This document shows positions 9,481 through 17,198 of a DNA stretch of 64,000 nucleotides, one piece after another (the first letter of the stretch is position 1; every line of letters begins with the position of its first letter). The DNA comes from Lentisphaeria bacterium (GTDB taxonomy: Bacteria; Verrucomicrobiota; Lentisphaeria; Victivallales; UBA1829): contig DPDG01000060.1 in the NCBI GenBank assembly GCA_003526375.1, positions 51,265 to 115,264 of the forward strand. The letters are read 5' to 3'. The notes under the pieces were generated by a model. The model was not told where the DNA came from. It saw only the letters and a program-made list of their open reading frames with translations, and ran no database searches. The position numbers and the translations under genes were made by a program.

Positions 9481-10257
9481 ATGGACCGTCCTCCCGCATT
9501 GCAGATGAAACAGAAAAGGAATCTGCCTTTCAGTGCGCTCCTTCTGATTGCGTTTGCCGCGGTGGGGCTGCATGTGCTTCTGATATTTCTTTTCAAGCCG
9601 ATTCAGACGGATTCCCATGCTCTGCGCACCGGTTCGCATTATACCGTGATCTGCAAGCCGGAGGACCTGGCGGGAAAAGATATTCATCAGTTGAACTACT
9701 GGCTGAAATATATGGAACCGGAAACCTTTGTCAAACCGAATGACGAACATGGGTTCAGTATGGTCCGTGAAATGCGTTATTACGATTTTCTCCAGCCGGT
9801 GAAAGCGGCGCCGGAGCTGTTCCGGCGCGCATCGGGAACTTACGGCGCGGACAGACGGTCTGTCTCTGTCAGGGAGCTTGCCGATTTGAATTCAAGCCCG
9901 CAAATTCCTGTTGCAGTTCCCCATGTGAAAAAAGCGGAAACTGTTCCCGCTCAATATCCGGTCTGGTCGGATTTGAAGGGAAATCTGATTTACGGACTTC
10001 TGTTCAAGGATGAGGCGTCACTGAAAATTCTCCGGAAAAATGAGGCGGAAACCTCGACAATTTTAAGTATTGTCCCCGCCCCTGAAAAAGATTTGCCGCC
10101 GGAAATACGGATTCTGCGGTCCTCCGGCAACCGCACGCTGGATGTTCTTGCAGAGCGTCAGCTTGCAATTTATGCGGCGACTGCCGGATTGAAAAAGGAA
10201 AATCTTTTTCTTGTGACATGGAATCGCCCGGTGATCAAAAAGGAGGCAGAAAAATGA
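9481..10257 (+). CDS. TonB-like energy-transducing protein (divergent)
   Basis: The 258-residue protein has a membrane anchor at about 19-38 (FSALLLIAFAAVGLHVLLIFL), a long periplasmic middle with little predicted structure, and a C-terminal stretch from about 206 (EIRILRSSGNRTLDVLAERQ). That stretch resembles the xxSSGxxxLDxxA motif opening the TonB C-terminal domain. It starts two bases after the exbD-like stop. The function is inferred from this motif and the ExbB/ExbD neighbours; overall similarity to classical TonB is weak and the Pro-rich spacer is missing. Confidence 0.55.
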   Translation: MDRPPALQMKQKRNLPFSALLLIAFAAVGLHVLLIFLFKPIQTDSHALRTGSHYTVICKPEDLAGKDIHQLNYWLKYMEPETFVKPNDEHGFSMVREMRYYDFLQPVKAAPELFRRASGTYGADRRSVSVRELADLNSSPQIPVAVPHVKKAETVPAQYPVWSDLKGNLIYGLLFKDEASLKILRKNEAETSTILSIVPAPEKDLPPEIRILRSSGNRTLDVLAERQLAIYAATAGLKKENLFLVTWNRPVIKKEAEK

Positions 10258-10502
10258 TTCCGATTTCAGAACTTCATATTTTTTACGTTTACATTTTCTT
10301 CTGGCTGATTGCTCTCGCGGTTCTGTGGGTCCGGCAGGAGATGCGTCAGCGCAAGGCCTACGACTGGTCCGTGGTGAAGGAACGCCTCTATTTCTGCGAC
10401 AGTTGCCATCTTTCTTTTCTTGCCCAGCACGACAGTGAGAACGTGACCCGCTGCCCTCGCTGCAATGAACTCTGTTTTATCCGCAAACGGAAACGTTTCT
10501 GA
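10254..10502 (+). CDS. Small membrane protein with C-terminal zinc ribbon
   Basis: The 82-residue protein starts at ATG 10254, overlapping the previous stop (ATGA), with AAGGAGG upstream. One membrane helix lies at about 8-27 (IFYVYIFFWLIALAVLWV), followed by a cytoplasmic zinc ribbon with CDSC and CPRC. It closes the TPR-ExbBD-TonB operon, so a role in that system is likely but unknown. Confidence 0.7.
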   Translation: MIPISELHIFYVYIFFWLIALAVLWVRQEMRQRKAYDWSVVKERLYFCDSCHLSFLAQHDSENVTRCPRCNELCFIRKRKRF

Positions 10503-10521
10503 GACTTGTTTCAACGGAATG

Positions 10522-10920
10522 TCAGAACAGGTCCGGTGTGTGCGGCACGTGCTCCGCACCGGCAGAGTGTTCCCGGATCCATGACATCAGAGTGAAAACA
10601 ATATGATCGATCTGATCTTCCGTCAGCGGCTTTCCCGCCGCGATACGGTGCCATTTCTGAAGACAGCCTCGGCAGCAGCATCCCGTGGCATGTTGCGCGA
10701 TAAAGCAGGGGTGTCCGCGCATGGGAGTCTGTCTGCCGTCATTGGAGGGTTCGGCGGGCGCCAGGCGTTTCAGGATGAAGCTGCGGCACTGATGTTCCAC
10801 GGCAGCCATTCCCTTTTCTGCGATGATCCGCAGTTCCGCATCCCGGAGCCTGAAGCGGGAACGGAATTTCGATTCCGCCAGACGCTTCTTCAAATCCTGC
10901 CATTCAGCTTCTCTGTCCAT
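10522..10920 (-). CDS. DUF4186 family protein
   Basis: The ORF is open from 10989, but family-like sequence begins at the ATG at 10920 (MDREAEWQDLKKRLAESKF), giving 132 residues. Hallmarks are RFRLRDAELRIIAEKG, PSNDGRQTPMRGHP and FIAQHATGCCCRGCLQKWH, the conserved core of this small family of unknown function. The Cys/His cluster suggests metal binding. It lies between two genes on the other strand. The ribosome-binding site is weak, so the start is uncertain. Confidence 0.75.
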   Translation of the reverse strand: MDREAEWQDLKKRLAESKFRSRFRLRDAELRIIAEKGMAAVEHQCRSFILKRLAPAEPSNDGRQTPMRGHPCFIAQHATGCCCRGCLQKWHRIAAGKPLTEDQIDHIVFTLMSWIREHSAGAEHVPHTPDLF

Positions 10921-11040
10921 GATCTTTTTACCGTGACGCATTGCAATTTCGTTTCTGTTGTAATATAACTTCCGGATGCGGAATTGCAAAGAACCGGGAC
11001 TCCGGTTATATTATCTGCTTGTGAAAACGGAGATGCTGTC

Positions 11041-11412
11041 ATGTCATTGAAAATTACATTGCTGGTGATTGCCGCTGGAAGCGTCGGGACTCTTCTGCGC
11101 TACCTGGTCGTCAGGTCTTTTCCCCTGTCCATGCTTCCCTGGAGTACTTTCACCGTCAATGTGACCGGAAGTTTCCTTGCCGGACTGCTGTTTGTCCTGA
11201 TGAAACAGCGTTTTCCCGCTTTTGAACCTTATGCACCGATTTTTCTGATCGGTTTTCTCGGCGCGTTCACGACTTTCTCCACACTCGCGTTGGAAAGTAC
11301 CAACATGCTGCTTACCGGAGAATACGGCCGCGCCGCACTGAATCTGCTGATCCAGAATGTGTCCGGCGTCGCCGCCGTTTTCTGCGGAATCTGCGTCGGG
11401 CGCCTGATCTGA
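11041..11412 (+). CDS. crcB: Fluoride ion channel CrcB/Fluc
   Basis: The 123-residue protein has four membrane helices and the family signatures TVNVTGSFLAGL and GFLGAFTTFSTLALE. Fluc channels are dual-topology dimers that export fluoride. The ATG at 11041 is preceded by GGAG. A fluoride riboswitch, often found before crcB, was looked for upstream and not recognised. Confidence 0.93.
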   Translation: MSLKITLLVIAAGSVGTLLRYLVVRSFPLSMLPWSTFTVNVTGSFLAGLLFVLMKQRFPAFEPYAPIFLIGFLGAFTTFSTLALESTNMLLTGEYGRAALNLLIQNVSGVAAVFCGICVGRLI

Positions 11413-11468
11413 ATGAAATGATCGTACAGGATTGTCCTGCGATATTGAAGCTGATTACGAATGAGGCG

Positions 11469-12722
11469 TCATTGCTTGCAGGGCACAGGGCGACCTTTGC
11501 CGTTTCCTCCGGCTTCCTGATCCATATCCGCTCTTTTTTCCTCTTTATGGCGCCTCAATGTCATGACTGCTGTAATCAGCGCCAGCAAATAGAATATCCA
11601 TGACGCATGCATAGCGTATCCTACGCCGAAGCGTGCGCCGAATTGACCGATTCCGAGAAAAAATACTCCGGCAAAGCCCCAGGTGCCTCCGACAATCAGA
11701 GCCATCCTGGAGCTGAGTCCGGGACCATTCGGCGCATTTCGTGAAAGAGCGACCAGCAGCGGATAACCGGAGCTTGCCAATAATCCGGAAAGTAGAATTA
11801 AAAGACATGCTGCGACATTTTGAAGTGTCAAAAAGTAAATAGCGACAGCAGGCACCCCTAAAAGTAGACCTGTGAAGATGAACCACTGCGGCTTGTATTT
11901 CTTCACGAGAAAGCCGATGGCGATGGACCCGGAAGCGGAACCGATCCCGAACATCATGGCGCTGAATCCTCCGAAAGACAGCGGAAAATTCAGTTCGTTC
12001 AATACGGTCGGCAGAAGCATCTGAATGGTGACGGTTCCCGTATTCATGAAAAAGGCAATCACAAGCAGACTGCGGAAGCTCCATGGTGCGGAGAGGTCTT
12101 CCGTGCTTTTCGCATCCTTGCTTGCTGGACGGTCCAACGCGAGCCTGACATGTGAGATTCTCAATGCAATCAGCAGAAAGACGATAAGTGGAATCAGCCA
12201 GAACAGCCCTTTCAAGCCATACCCGCCGACAAGAGTCGCGCTGAGCCACGGACCGATACAGGAACCGAGGAAGCCGCCCGTCATGAATGTCGGCGTGCTG
12301 ACCGTCGGAGCGATTCTGCCGATGTTCTGGACCCCGCGTAATCCTGCCGGATGCACGATTGCGACACCTGCGCCGACAGTCAGCATGATCAGGCAGAGAA
12401 TCGGGACCGGTGTTGAGGAAGGCAGGGTGCCGAGCAGCAGAATCAACCCCGCCATCAGCAGCCCGATGCTGATCAGGCGCGGATTGCGCGTGCTCCTGTC
12501 GAGAAGCGCCACTGGAATCTGCATCATATTGCATCCGATGCTCATGCTGGTCAGGATAAAGACCCCCATTCCGAGGTCAAGATGGAAATATTTGAGCGCC
12601 ACAGGCAGGAAGCCCGGCAGAAGCCCGCCCATCATGTCCGCCATGAAGTGCGCCGAGGCAAGCGCTGTCATCTGAGCTCCGGAGGAGTATAAAATACTTG
12701 GTATTGGTGTCTGTTTTTTCAT
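11469..12722 (-). CDS. Major facilitator superfamily transporter
   Basis: The 417-residue protein has about 12 hydrophobic helices. The N-terminal segment ALASAHFMADMMGGLLPGFLPVALKYFHLDLG and the helix-4 region VGAGVAIVHPAG resemble the Fsr (fosmidomycin resistance) branch. The second half shows the usual repeat with MFGIGSASGSIAIGFLVKKY. The C-terminus is charged and cytoplasmic. The substrate is not deducible. It stands alone on the minus strand, divergent from the endonuclease IV gene. Confidence 0.85.
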   Translation of the reverse strand: MKKQTPIPSILYSSGAQMTALASAHFMADMMGGLLPGFLPVALKYFHLDLGMGVFILTSMSIGCNMMQIPVALLDRSTRNPRLISIGLLMAGLILLLGTLPSSTPVPILCLIMLTVGAGVAIVHPAGLRGVQNIGRIAPTVSTPTFMTGGFLGSCIGPWLSATLVGGYGLKGLFWLIPLIVFLLIALRISHVRLALDRPASKDAKSTEDLSAPWSFRSLLVIAFFMNTGTVTIQMLLPTVLNELNFPLSFGGFSAMMFGIGSASGSIAIGFLVKKYKPQWFIFTGLLLGVPAVAIYFLTLQNVAACLLILLSGLLASSGYPLLVALSRNAPNGPGLSSRMALIVGGTWGFAGVFFLGIGQFGARFGVGYAMHASWIFYLLALITAVMTLRRHKEEKRADMDQEAGGNGKGRPVPCKQ

Positions 12723-12917
12723 GGTGCATATAAGATACAGCGGAAAACTTTTTTTGCAATGCCGGAAAACTCTTTTCTTGAAGTGTTGCCGCCGGAGCAG
12801 CCTGATACAAAAAAAAGCGGATCTTCCGGATGTTTTCCGTGTTTCTGAAAAAATAATTGAATCTGAATTGAAAAAATATTTTTCTCAGGTAAGTTATTCC
12901 AGAAAGGGGATATTCTT

Positions 12918-13763
12918 ATGAAATACATCGGAGCACATGTTTCCATCGCGGGCGGAGTGGAAAACGCCCCGCTGAATGCCGCCGCAATCGGGGCGAAGGC
13001 GTTTGCCATGTTTACGAAAAATCAGCGTCAGTGGGCGAGTCCGCCGCTGACGCAGGAATCGATCAAGGCATTCAAAGCCAACTGCAAGGCGCACGGTTTT
13101 TCCGCAGAACATATTCTGCCGCATGACGGTTATCTGATCAATCTGGGGAATCCTGATCCGGCAAAGCGTGCACAATCCCTGAAGGCTTTTACAGATGAGA
13201 TGTCCCGCTGTATGCAGTTGGGGTTGGATCGCCTGAATTTTCATCCCGGCAGCCATTTGCGTGAGATCCCGGAAGATGATTGCCTGAAACTGATTGCAGA
13301 GTCCGTGAACGCGGCATTGTCTGAAACGGAGGGTGTAACCGCTGTGATTGAAAACACTGCGGGGCAGGGGAGCAATCTCGGTTATTCCTTTGAACAGATT
13401 GCCCGTATCATGGAGTTGATTGAGGATCAGTCCCGTGTCGGGGTCTGCATTGACACCTGCCATTCCTTTGCTGCCGGATATGACCTGAAAAGTGAGGATG
13501 GGTATGAACAGACGATGAACGCGTTTGAGCGTATTATCGGTTTCCGCTTCCTGCGCGGAGTTCACCTGAACGATTCCAAGAGCGTCCTGGGCGGACACCT
13601 TGACCGTCATAACAGTATCGGCAAAGGAGAATTGGGATTGGAACCTTTCAGGCGTCTGATGAATGACAGACGTTTTGACAATATTCCAATGGTGCTTGAG
13701 ACAATCGATGAGACCTTGTGGCCGGAGGAGATCAAGCTTCTCTATTCTTTTGCGGGTGAGTGA
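12918..13763 (+). CDS. nfo: Endonuclease IV (AP endonuclease)
   Basis: The 281-residue protein belongs to the TIM-barrel, trinuclear-zinc AP endonucleases that cut 5' to abasic sites. It shows YIGAHVSIAGGVENAP at the N-terminus, NFHPGSH, VIENTAGQG, CIDTCHSFAAGYD and the C-terminal signature HLNDSK...GGHLDRHNSIGKGELG, which supplies metal-binding His, Asp and Glu residues. The length matches the family. AAAGGGG lies before the ATG. A terminator follows at 13824-13866. Confidence 0.96.
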   Translation: MKYIGAHVSIAGGVENAPLNAAAIGAKAFAMFTKNQRQWASPPLTQESIKAFKANCKAHGFSAEHILPHDGYLINLGNPDPAKRAQSLKAFTDEMSRCMQLGLDRLNFHPGSHLREIPEDDCLKLIAESVNAALSETEGVTAVIENTAGQGSNLGYSFEQIARIMELIEDQSRVGVCIDTCHSFAAGYDLKSEDGYEQTMNAFERIIGFRFLRGVHLNDSKSVLGGHLDRHNSIGKGELGLEPFRRLMNDRRFDNIPMVLETIDETLWPEEIKLLYSFAGE

Positions 13764-13823
13764 TTTGATTCAGGAAATATTTCCATAGAAGCGTCATATT
13801 ATCATATGACACAACCCCCTCGG

Positions 13824-13866
13824 AAAAATGGATGCAGTATTTTTGCGATATCTGCCTCCATTTTTT
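13824..13866 (+). terminator. Intrinsic terminator after nfo
   Basis: The arms ATGGA-t-GCAG and CTGC-c-TCCAT close a loop of about 14 bases and are followed by six T residues. Confidence 0.8.
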
Positions 13867-13904
13867 CTTTTTGAAAAAAAGTCTGATTTTCTATTGAATT
13901 TGAT

Positions 13905-13932
13905 TTGCTTTTTCGGATTTTGATCATATAGT
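13905..13932 (+). promoter_or_regulatory. Likely native tRNA-Ala promoter
   Basis: TTGCTT at 13905-13910 and TATAGT at 13927-13932 have 16-base spacing and end 18 bases before the left tRNA copy. This sequence is chromosomal and lies outside the repeat. Confidence 0.5.
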
Positions 13933-13943
13933 AAAGCCCTATC

Positions 13944-14032
13944 AAAGAATGGGGCTGTAGCTCAGTTGGCTAGAGCGATACGTTCGCATCGTATAGGTCA
14001 TGGGTTCGACTCCCACCAGCTCCACCATTTTT
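13944..14032 (+). other. Left attachment-site repeat (attL), 89 bp
   Basis: The sequence from aaagaat through the whole tRNA-Ala to ttttt is identical to 20027-20115. The flanking bases differ on both sides (13943 c versus 20026 a; 14033 c versus 20116 g). The pair bounds a segment carrying a tyrosine integrase. Confidence 0.85.
13951..14027 (+). tRNA. tRNA-Ala (anticodon CGC), left copy
   Basis: The 77 nt include the encoded CCA. The acceptor arms GGGGCTG and CAGCTCC pair with G3:U70, the alanine identity pair. The D arm is GCTC/GAGC. The anticodon stem is ATACG/CGTAT with loop TTCGCAT, giving anticodon CGC. The T loop is TTCGACT, with one mismatch at the base of the T stem. This copy follows the chromosomal promoter. 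Confidence 0.95.
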
Positions 14033-14143
14033 CTTTTATCCTAAGTTATTCTAAACTAAAGACTTGAGACTGATTACAAGAGGTTTCTTGTGTCTGCTGT
14101 AAGGATTGAATGAACACTGGCTACACCGCCTGTGACGGCGCGG

Positions 14144-14167
14144 AATGTAACCAAGATGTAACCAAAA
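14144..14167. repeat. Candidate integrase arm-type site, left
   Basis: A 24-bp sequence consisting of two units of the form ATGTAACCAA(G/A) is identical, in the same orientation, to 19957-19980 near the right end. It lies 112 bases inside attL, in a gene-free end segment (14033-14316). Confidence 0.6.
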
Positions 14168-14316
14168 TAACAGGGGAATATCTCAATGTCAAGCGGCAGA
14201 ATGAAGAATCTTTCAGGTTTTTATTTGAGTCTGAAAAACCGGAAATACAGCAAGTTCACCCCCACACGGGGGAAGTTTGCAGGTTCTCTTTACGTAATAT
14301 CCATACAGAAAAATTT

Positions 14317-14733
14317 TCAGAATTTTTTAAGGACTTCACCTGTGACCCATTTTCGGAATTCCCTTGCGTTTGGTTTGGTGCTTCCGAGGACTGCGTTGTA
14401 AAGACCGGATTCATTGATGATGATGATTTCAGTTCGACGACCCACCGAATCCGTGGATTGTCTTTTGCTAATTTCATCTTCATCCAGTCGTGCGGTCATC
14501 TCTTGTTTTCCAGAGGGGGTACTCGTTTTTTGAGTATCCTTCTCATCTTCATCAAGACGGCGGGCAAGATTAGCCGCGTCACGATATCCGAGAATTCCTG
14601 AAATATCCTTTGCCACGAACCATGGTTCACCGTCTTTCATCAGAACACGGACTTCGGCTCCGTGGAAGTTGAAGATTTCAGGCGGTTCAACCGTTCCTGA
14701 ATATGTGGGGATACAGTATGTGCCCCCCCCCAT
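14317..14733 (-). CDS. Bro-N domain protein (phage antirepressor-like)
   Basis: The 138-residue protein is almost entirely a Bro-N DNA-binding domain: EIFNFHGAEVRVLMKDGEPW, FVAKDISGILGYRDAANLARRLDEDE, IIINESGLYNAVLGSTKPNA and REFRKWVTGEVL. Family members are phage antirepressors and regulators. The segment from RLDEDE is duplicated (about 23 residues each), where normal Bro-N has one copy. The start ATG is followed at once by a run of nine G (14723-14731 on the plus strand), a slippage-prone site. The protein stops right after the domain, so the usual C-terminal effector domain is absent. No good ribosome-binding site is seen. Confidence 0.75.
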   Translation of the reverse strand: MGGGTYCIPTYSGTVEPPEIFNFHGAEVRVLMKDGEPWFVAKDISGILGYRDAANLARRLDEDEKDTQKTSTPSGKQEMTARLDEDEISKRQSTDSVGRRTEIIIINESGLYNAVLGSTKPNAREFRKWVTGEVLKKF

Positions 14734-14742
14734 CGTCTTTTT

Positions 14743-16221
14743 TCAGGTATTCAGTAATTCCGCTACAGCATTCCAAAAGATTTCCTTTGCCATTTCTTCA
14801 GGGGTTTTGCGGGCATTCAATCTATCCTGTATTGCTGAATAATCGCTGGTTCTGATGAATATTCCGTCATGCAGAGAGAGAAAACAGCATTGCGGGAAAA
14901 GCTTGTTCAATTCAGGAAGAACCCTGCCAAACATGATTTCCGCTTCCAACTCCTGACAATGTGTAGACAGCTGGCTTTTATATTTATTCCCTGAATATCG
15001 GCTCGGATAATCTGTGATAAAATCCCTGATTTCAGGATACCAGCGAAACCAGCCGTGAACATCCCGCATTATTTCCCCCTGTTTACCCTGATTATTCATG
15101 CAAAGTTGGCGTTCCGTCCTATTGGAGAACAGATATCGCATCATCACCGGTTTTATTTCATCACGTGTAAGCGTATAAGCGGGAGTTCCGGAATACTCAT
15201 TGTGATAATCCGCTATCATCTGATAAATATCCATGCTTTTCAACCTGTTAAGGAATGTTCTGTCCCCGGTTTTTCTTGCGTAGAGAATCGCCGTAAGCGT
15301 CACAAAACAGGCGGTCACGTCGAACAGTTCGGTTATCGGCTCCCTTGAGAGAAGAACGCATCTCCGCAGGTTTTTCTTCAATCTGTGAAACGGCGTGAAG
15401 AACCGCCCGTGAGCTATCGACCAGCCATGAAGTCGATCAATCCGTTCAATATCCCGCAGGGTTTGAAATGCGATTCTATCGGCGTTTTCCGATACGTCAT
15501 TTCCGGCGTTATCGGCTGTATTCTGTTCCGAAGAACGGCGTGTCGGTATGTGAATCTTCTCCTGTGGGACTGAATCCCAATTGACACAAAGCCTGCTTGA
15601 CAATGTTATCTGTCTTGCGTATTCTTCTCTATACGGGCTGTTCAGCACGGTTTGCAGATAACGCTTAGCCTGTCTGTATCGCCATTGACGAATGAAACGG
15701 GATTCCAGCAATTCATCACCATCGTCATCAGAGCTGTTATCGTTATTTGCAGAACAAGAACCCTGTTCCAACAATAATACTCTGAAAGTTTCTCCGAGAC
15801 GATAAGTCCGACTGAAACCGCCAGCATAATAATTTCTATCGGGTTCTGCTTCGAGGAATGGCAGGGATTGCGTCACATCGCGTAATTCGCCGAAGCGTTC
15901 CCCCTTGCCGAATACTTCGGAAAGAACCGCCGTATTGAGTGGGACGTATTCTAGATAACTGCTGATTTCCCCCCGTTGCTTTTTTCTCAGGAACAGATAC
16001 AGGATAAAAATCATTTCCTCGATCAGTCGTTTTTTCCACTGTCCCCGCTTAGAAGATAACACGCTGTGAAGTGATTCCAGAGCCGATTCAATGCCCGCCA
16101 TGGTGCCGCGGGGGAAAACTGCGGTATTGCTGAACTGCTCCGGAGTGACTGAATTTGTATCTGCCAAATCGGCAGGTTCGAAATTGGAGAGTTTTAGAAA
16201 CTGGTGGTGCTGGTTTTTCAT
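14743..16221 (-). CDS. Polymerase-A-like palm protein, putative replication protein
   Basis: I do not know a named family for this 492-residue protein. The C-terminal half carries the order of motifs of single-subunit polymerases with a family-A palm: GRFFTPFHRLKKNLRR (271-287), a motif-A-like ELFDVTACF with D301, a motif-B-like TRDEIKPVMMRYLFSN (352-367; R353, K357) and a motif-C-like LSLHDGIFI with H451 and D452. HD at motif C matches the VHDE signature of Pol I. The N-terminal half is helical with an acidic Asn/Asp/Ser stretch at 156-170. Upstream lies an AT-rich iteron region, so the protein probably starts replication of the element or extends primers. The polymerase assignment is inferred from motifs and not proven. 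Confidence 0.5.
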   Translation of the reverse strand: MKNQHHQFLKLSNFEPADLADTNSVTPEQFSNTAVFPRGTMAGIESALESLHSVLSSKRGQWKKRLIEEMIFILYLFLRKKQRGEISSYLEYVPLNTAVLSEVFGKGERFGELRDVTQSLPFLEAEPDRNYYAGGFSRTYRLGETFRVLLLEQGSCSANNDNSSDDDGDELLESRFIRQWRYRQAKRYLQTVLNSPYREEYARQITLSSRLCVNWDSVPQEKIHIPTRRSSEQNTADNAGNDVSENADRIAFQTLRDIERIDRLHGWSIAHGRFFTPFHRLKKNLRRCVLLSREPITELFDVTACFVTLTAILYARKTGDRTFLNRLKSMDIYQMIADYHNEYSGTPAYTLTRDEIKPVMMRYLFSNRTERQLCMNNQGKQGEIMRDVHGWFRWYPEIRDFITDYPSRYSGNKYKSQLSTHCQELEAEIMFGRVLPELNKLFPQCCFLSLHDGIFIRTSDYSAIQDRLNARKTPEEMAKEIFWNAVAELLNT

Positions 16222-16663
16222 AGCGGGGAAATTTCCTTTCCTGTTTTGGTTTTTCTTCTATGGGTGGCAGGAAGAAAGTTCCCAACATTATGGGTCTTTC
16301 TCCCATGGGGTGGCACATTCCCGAAAATTTGAGGCTAAAACGAAAAGGAAAAAGAATACTGTATTTTAGGCATAAATACCATGTCTATAACCAGTTATGA
16401 AGAAAAACGGAGAAAAAGTTCCCAAGATATAATGAAGCTAGGAACCAGAGAAAAGTTCCCAAGATATAATGAAGCTAGGAACCAGAGAAAAGTTCCCAAC
16501 ATATGGTGTATAGTATTGTTATGGTATCTCTGTTATTTATATTATATATCTTATTTATTATCTATTATTATGTTTATTATATTATTATTATCTATATATA
16601 TAGTCTATATTTAAGTATTCTTATGTATTCTCTGATATAGACTATATATTCTTAATCTTATTA
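16222..16663. repeat. Iteron-like repeats and AT-rich region, candidate replication origin
   Basis: No gene is supported here. AAAGTTCCCAA(C/G)AT occurs at 16275-16288, 16415-16428, 16452-16465 and 16489-16502. The last three are 37 bp apart and lie in a tandem array of a 37-bp unit. Next comes about 170 bases of almost pure A and T (16503-16670). It holds a perfect 15-bp inverted repeat, 16596-16610 with 16635-16649, around a 24-base loop. Iterons beside an AT-rich unwinding segment and a replication-type gene are the usual layout of plasmid origins. Confidence 0.55.
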
Positions 16664-17128
16664 TTATTCCTGTTTATATTCTATCCTGTATAGTTCCTGT
16701 TCTTCTTCTCTTATATTGGTGTTGATAATGCGGTTATTTCCCTTGTAATCTTGATTATTATAATCTCTTTCCAGTTCTATGTATTCCCTCTCTACATTTT
16801 CCTTAAGCCATTCCAAACGGTCAATAGCTCTGATACAGGTAATGCTTCCTGATTCACGTTCTTTCAGGAGTTGAGGAATAACCCCGTTTGATATCAATCT
16901 TTTCAAATTCTGTATCCGTTCTTCCTGCAATTCCTTATCGTCCGTTATAAGCCTGATTTTAAGCCAGTTCAGCATTCCCCTTGTCAATTCATAGGGGATT
17001 GCGAACGAAATAGCGTGGTGTCTTGTTTCATATTCGATATCCCCCGCAGTTTCTGCATCGAACGGTTCTTTAATTCCGAGCAATTCCCGGGTTTCGTTTA
17101 CCGTCTTTGTCGTCGTCACTGTCTCCAT
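16664..17128 (-). CDS. Hypothetical element protein, 154 aa
   Basis: Not recognised. The protein is charged and mostly helical, with a middle segment AISFAIPYELTRGMLNWLKIRL and a C-terminal Glu/Asn/Arg-rich coiled-coil-like tail (RLEWLKENVEREYIELERDY). It has no signal peptide or membrane segment. It lies next to the iteron region on one side and the 428-residue protein on the other, on the same strand. A regulator or accessory replication role is possible but only by position. Confidence 0.55.
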   Translation of the reverse strand: METVTTTKTVNETRELLGIKEPFDAETAGDIEYETRHHAISFAIPYELTRGMLNWLKIRLITDDKELQEERIQNLKRLISNGVIPQLLKERESGSITCIRAIDRLEWLKENVEREYIELERDYNNQDYKGNNRIINTNIREEEQELYRIEYKQE

Positions 17129-17198
17129 AATACAATATGCGTTCCTTATCTCTTTTTCTTTCTATGCAATTTGTTGCCTGTAATGAGGTTCTTGCTGA

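Noticed and set aside
10960..11040. Possible fluoride riboswitch before crcB
   Set aside because: The short leader lacks the expected paired segments of the crcB motif.
14110..14601. Open frame of 163 codons on the plus strand at the left end of the element
   Set aside because: It overlaps the Bro-N gene on the other strand, which has clear domain motifs, and runs through the arm-type repeat.
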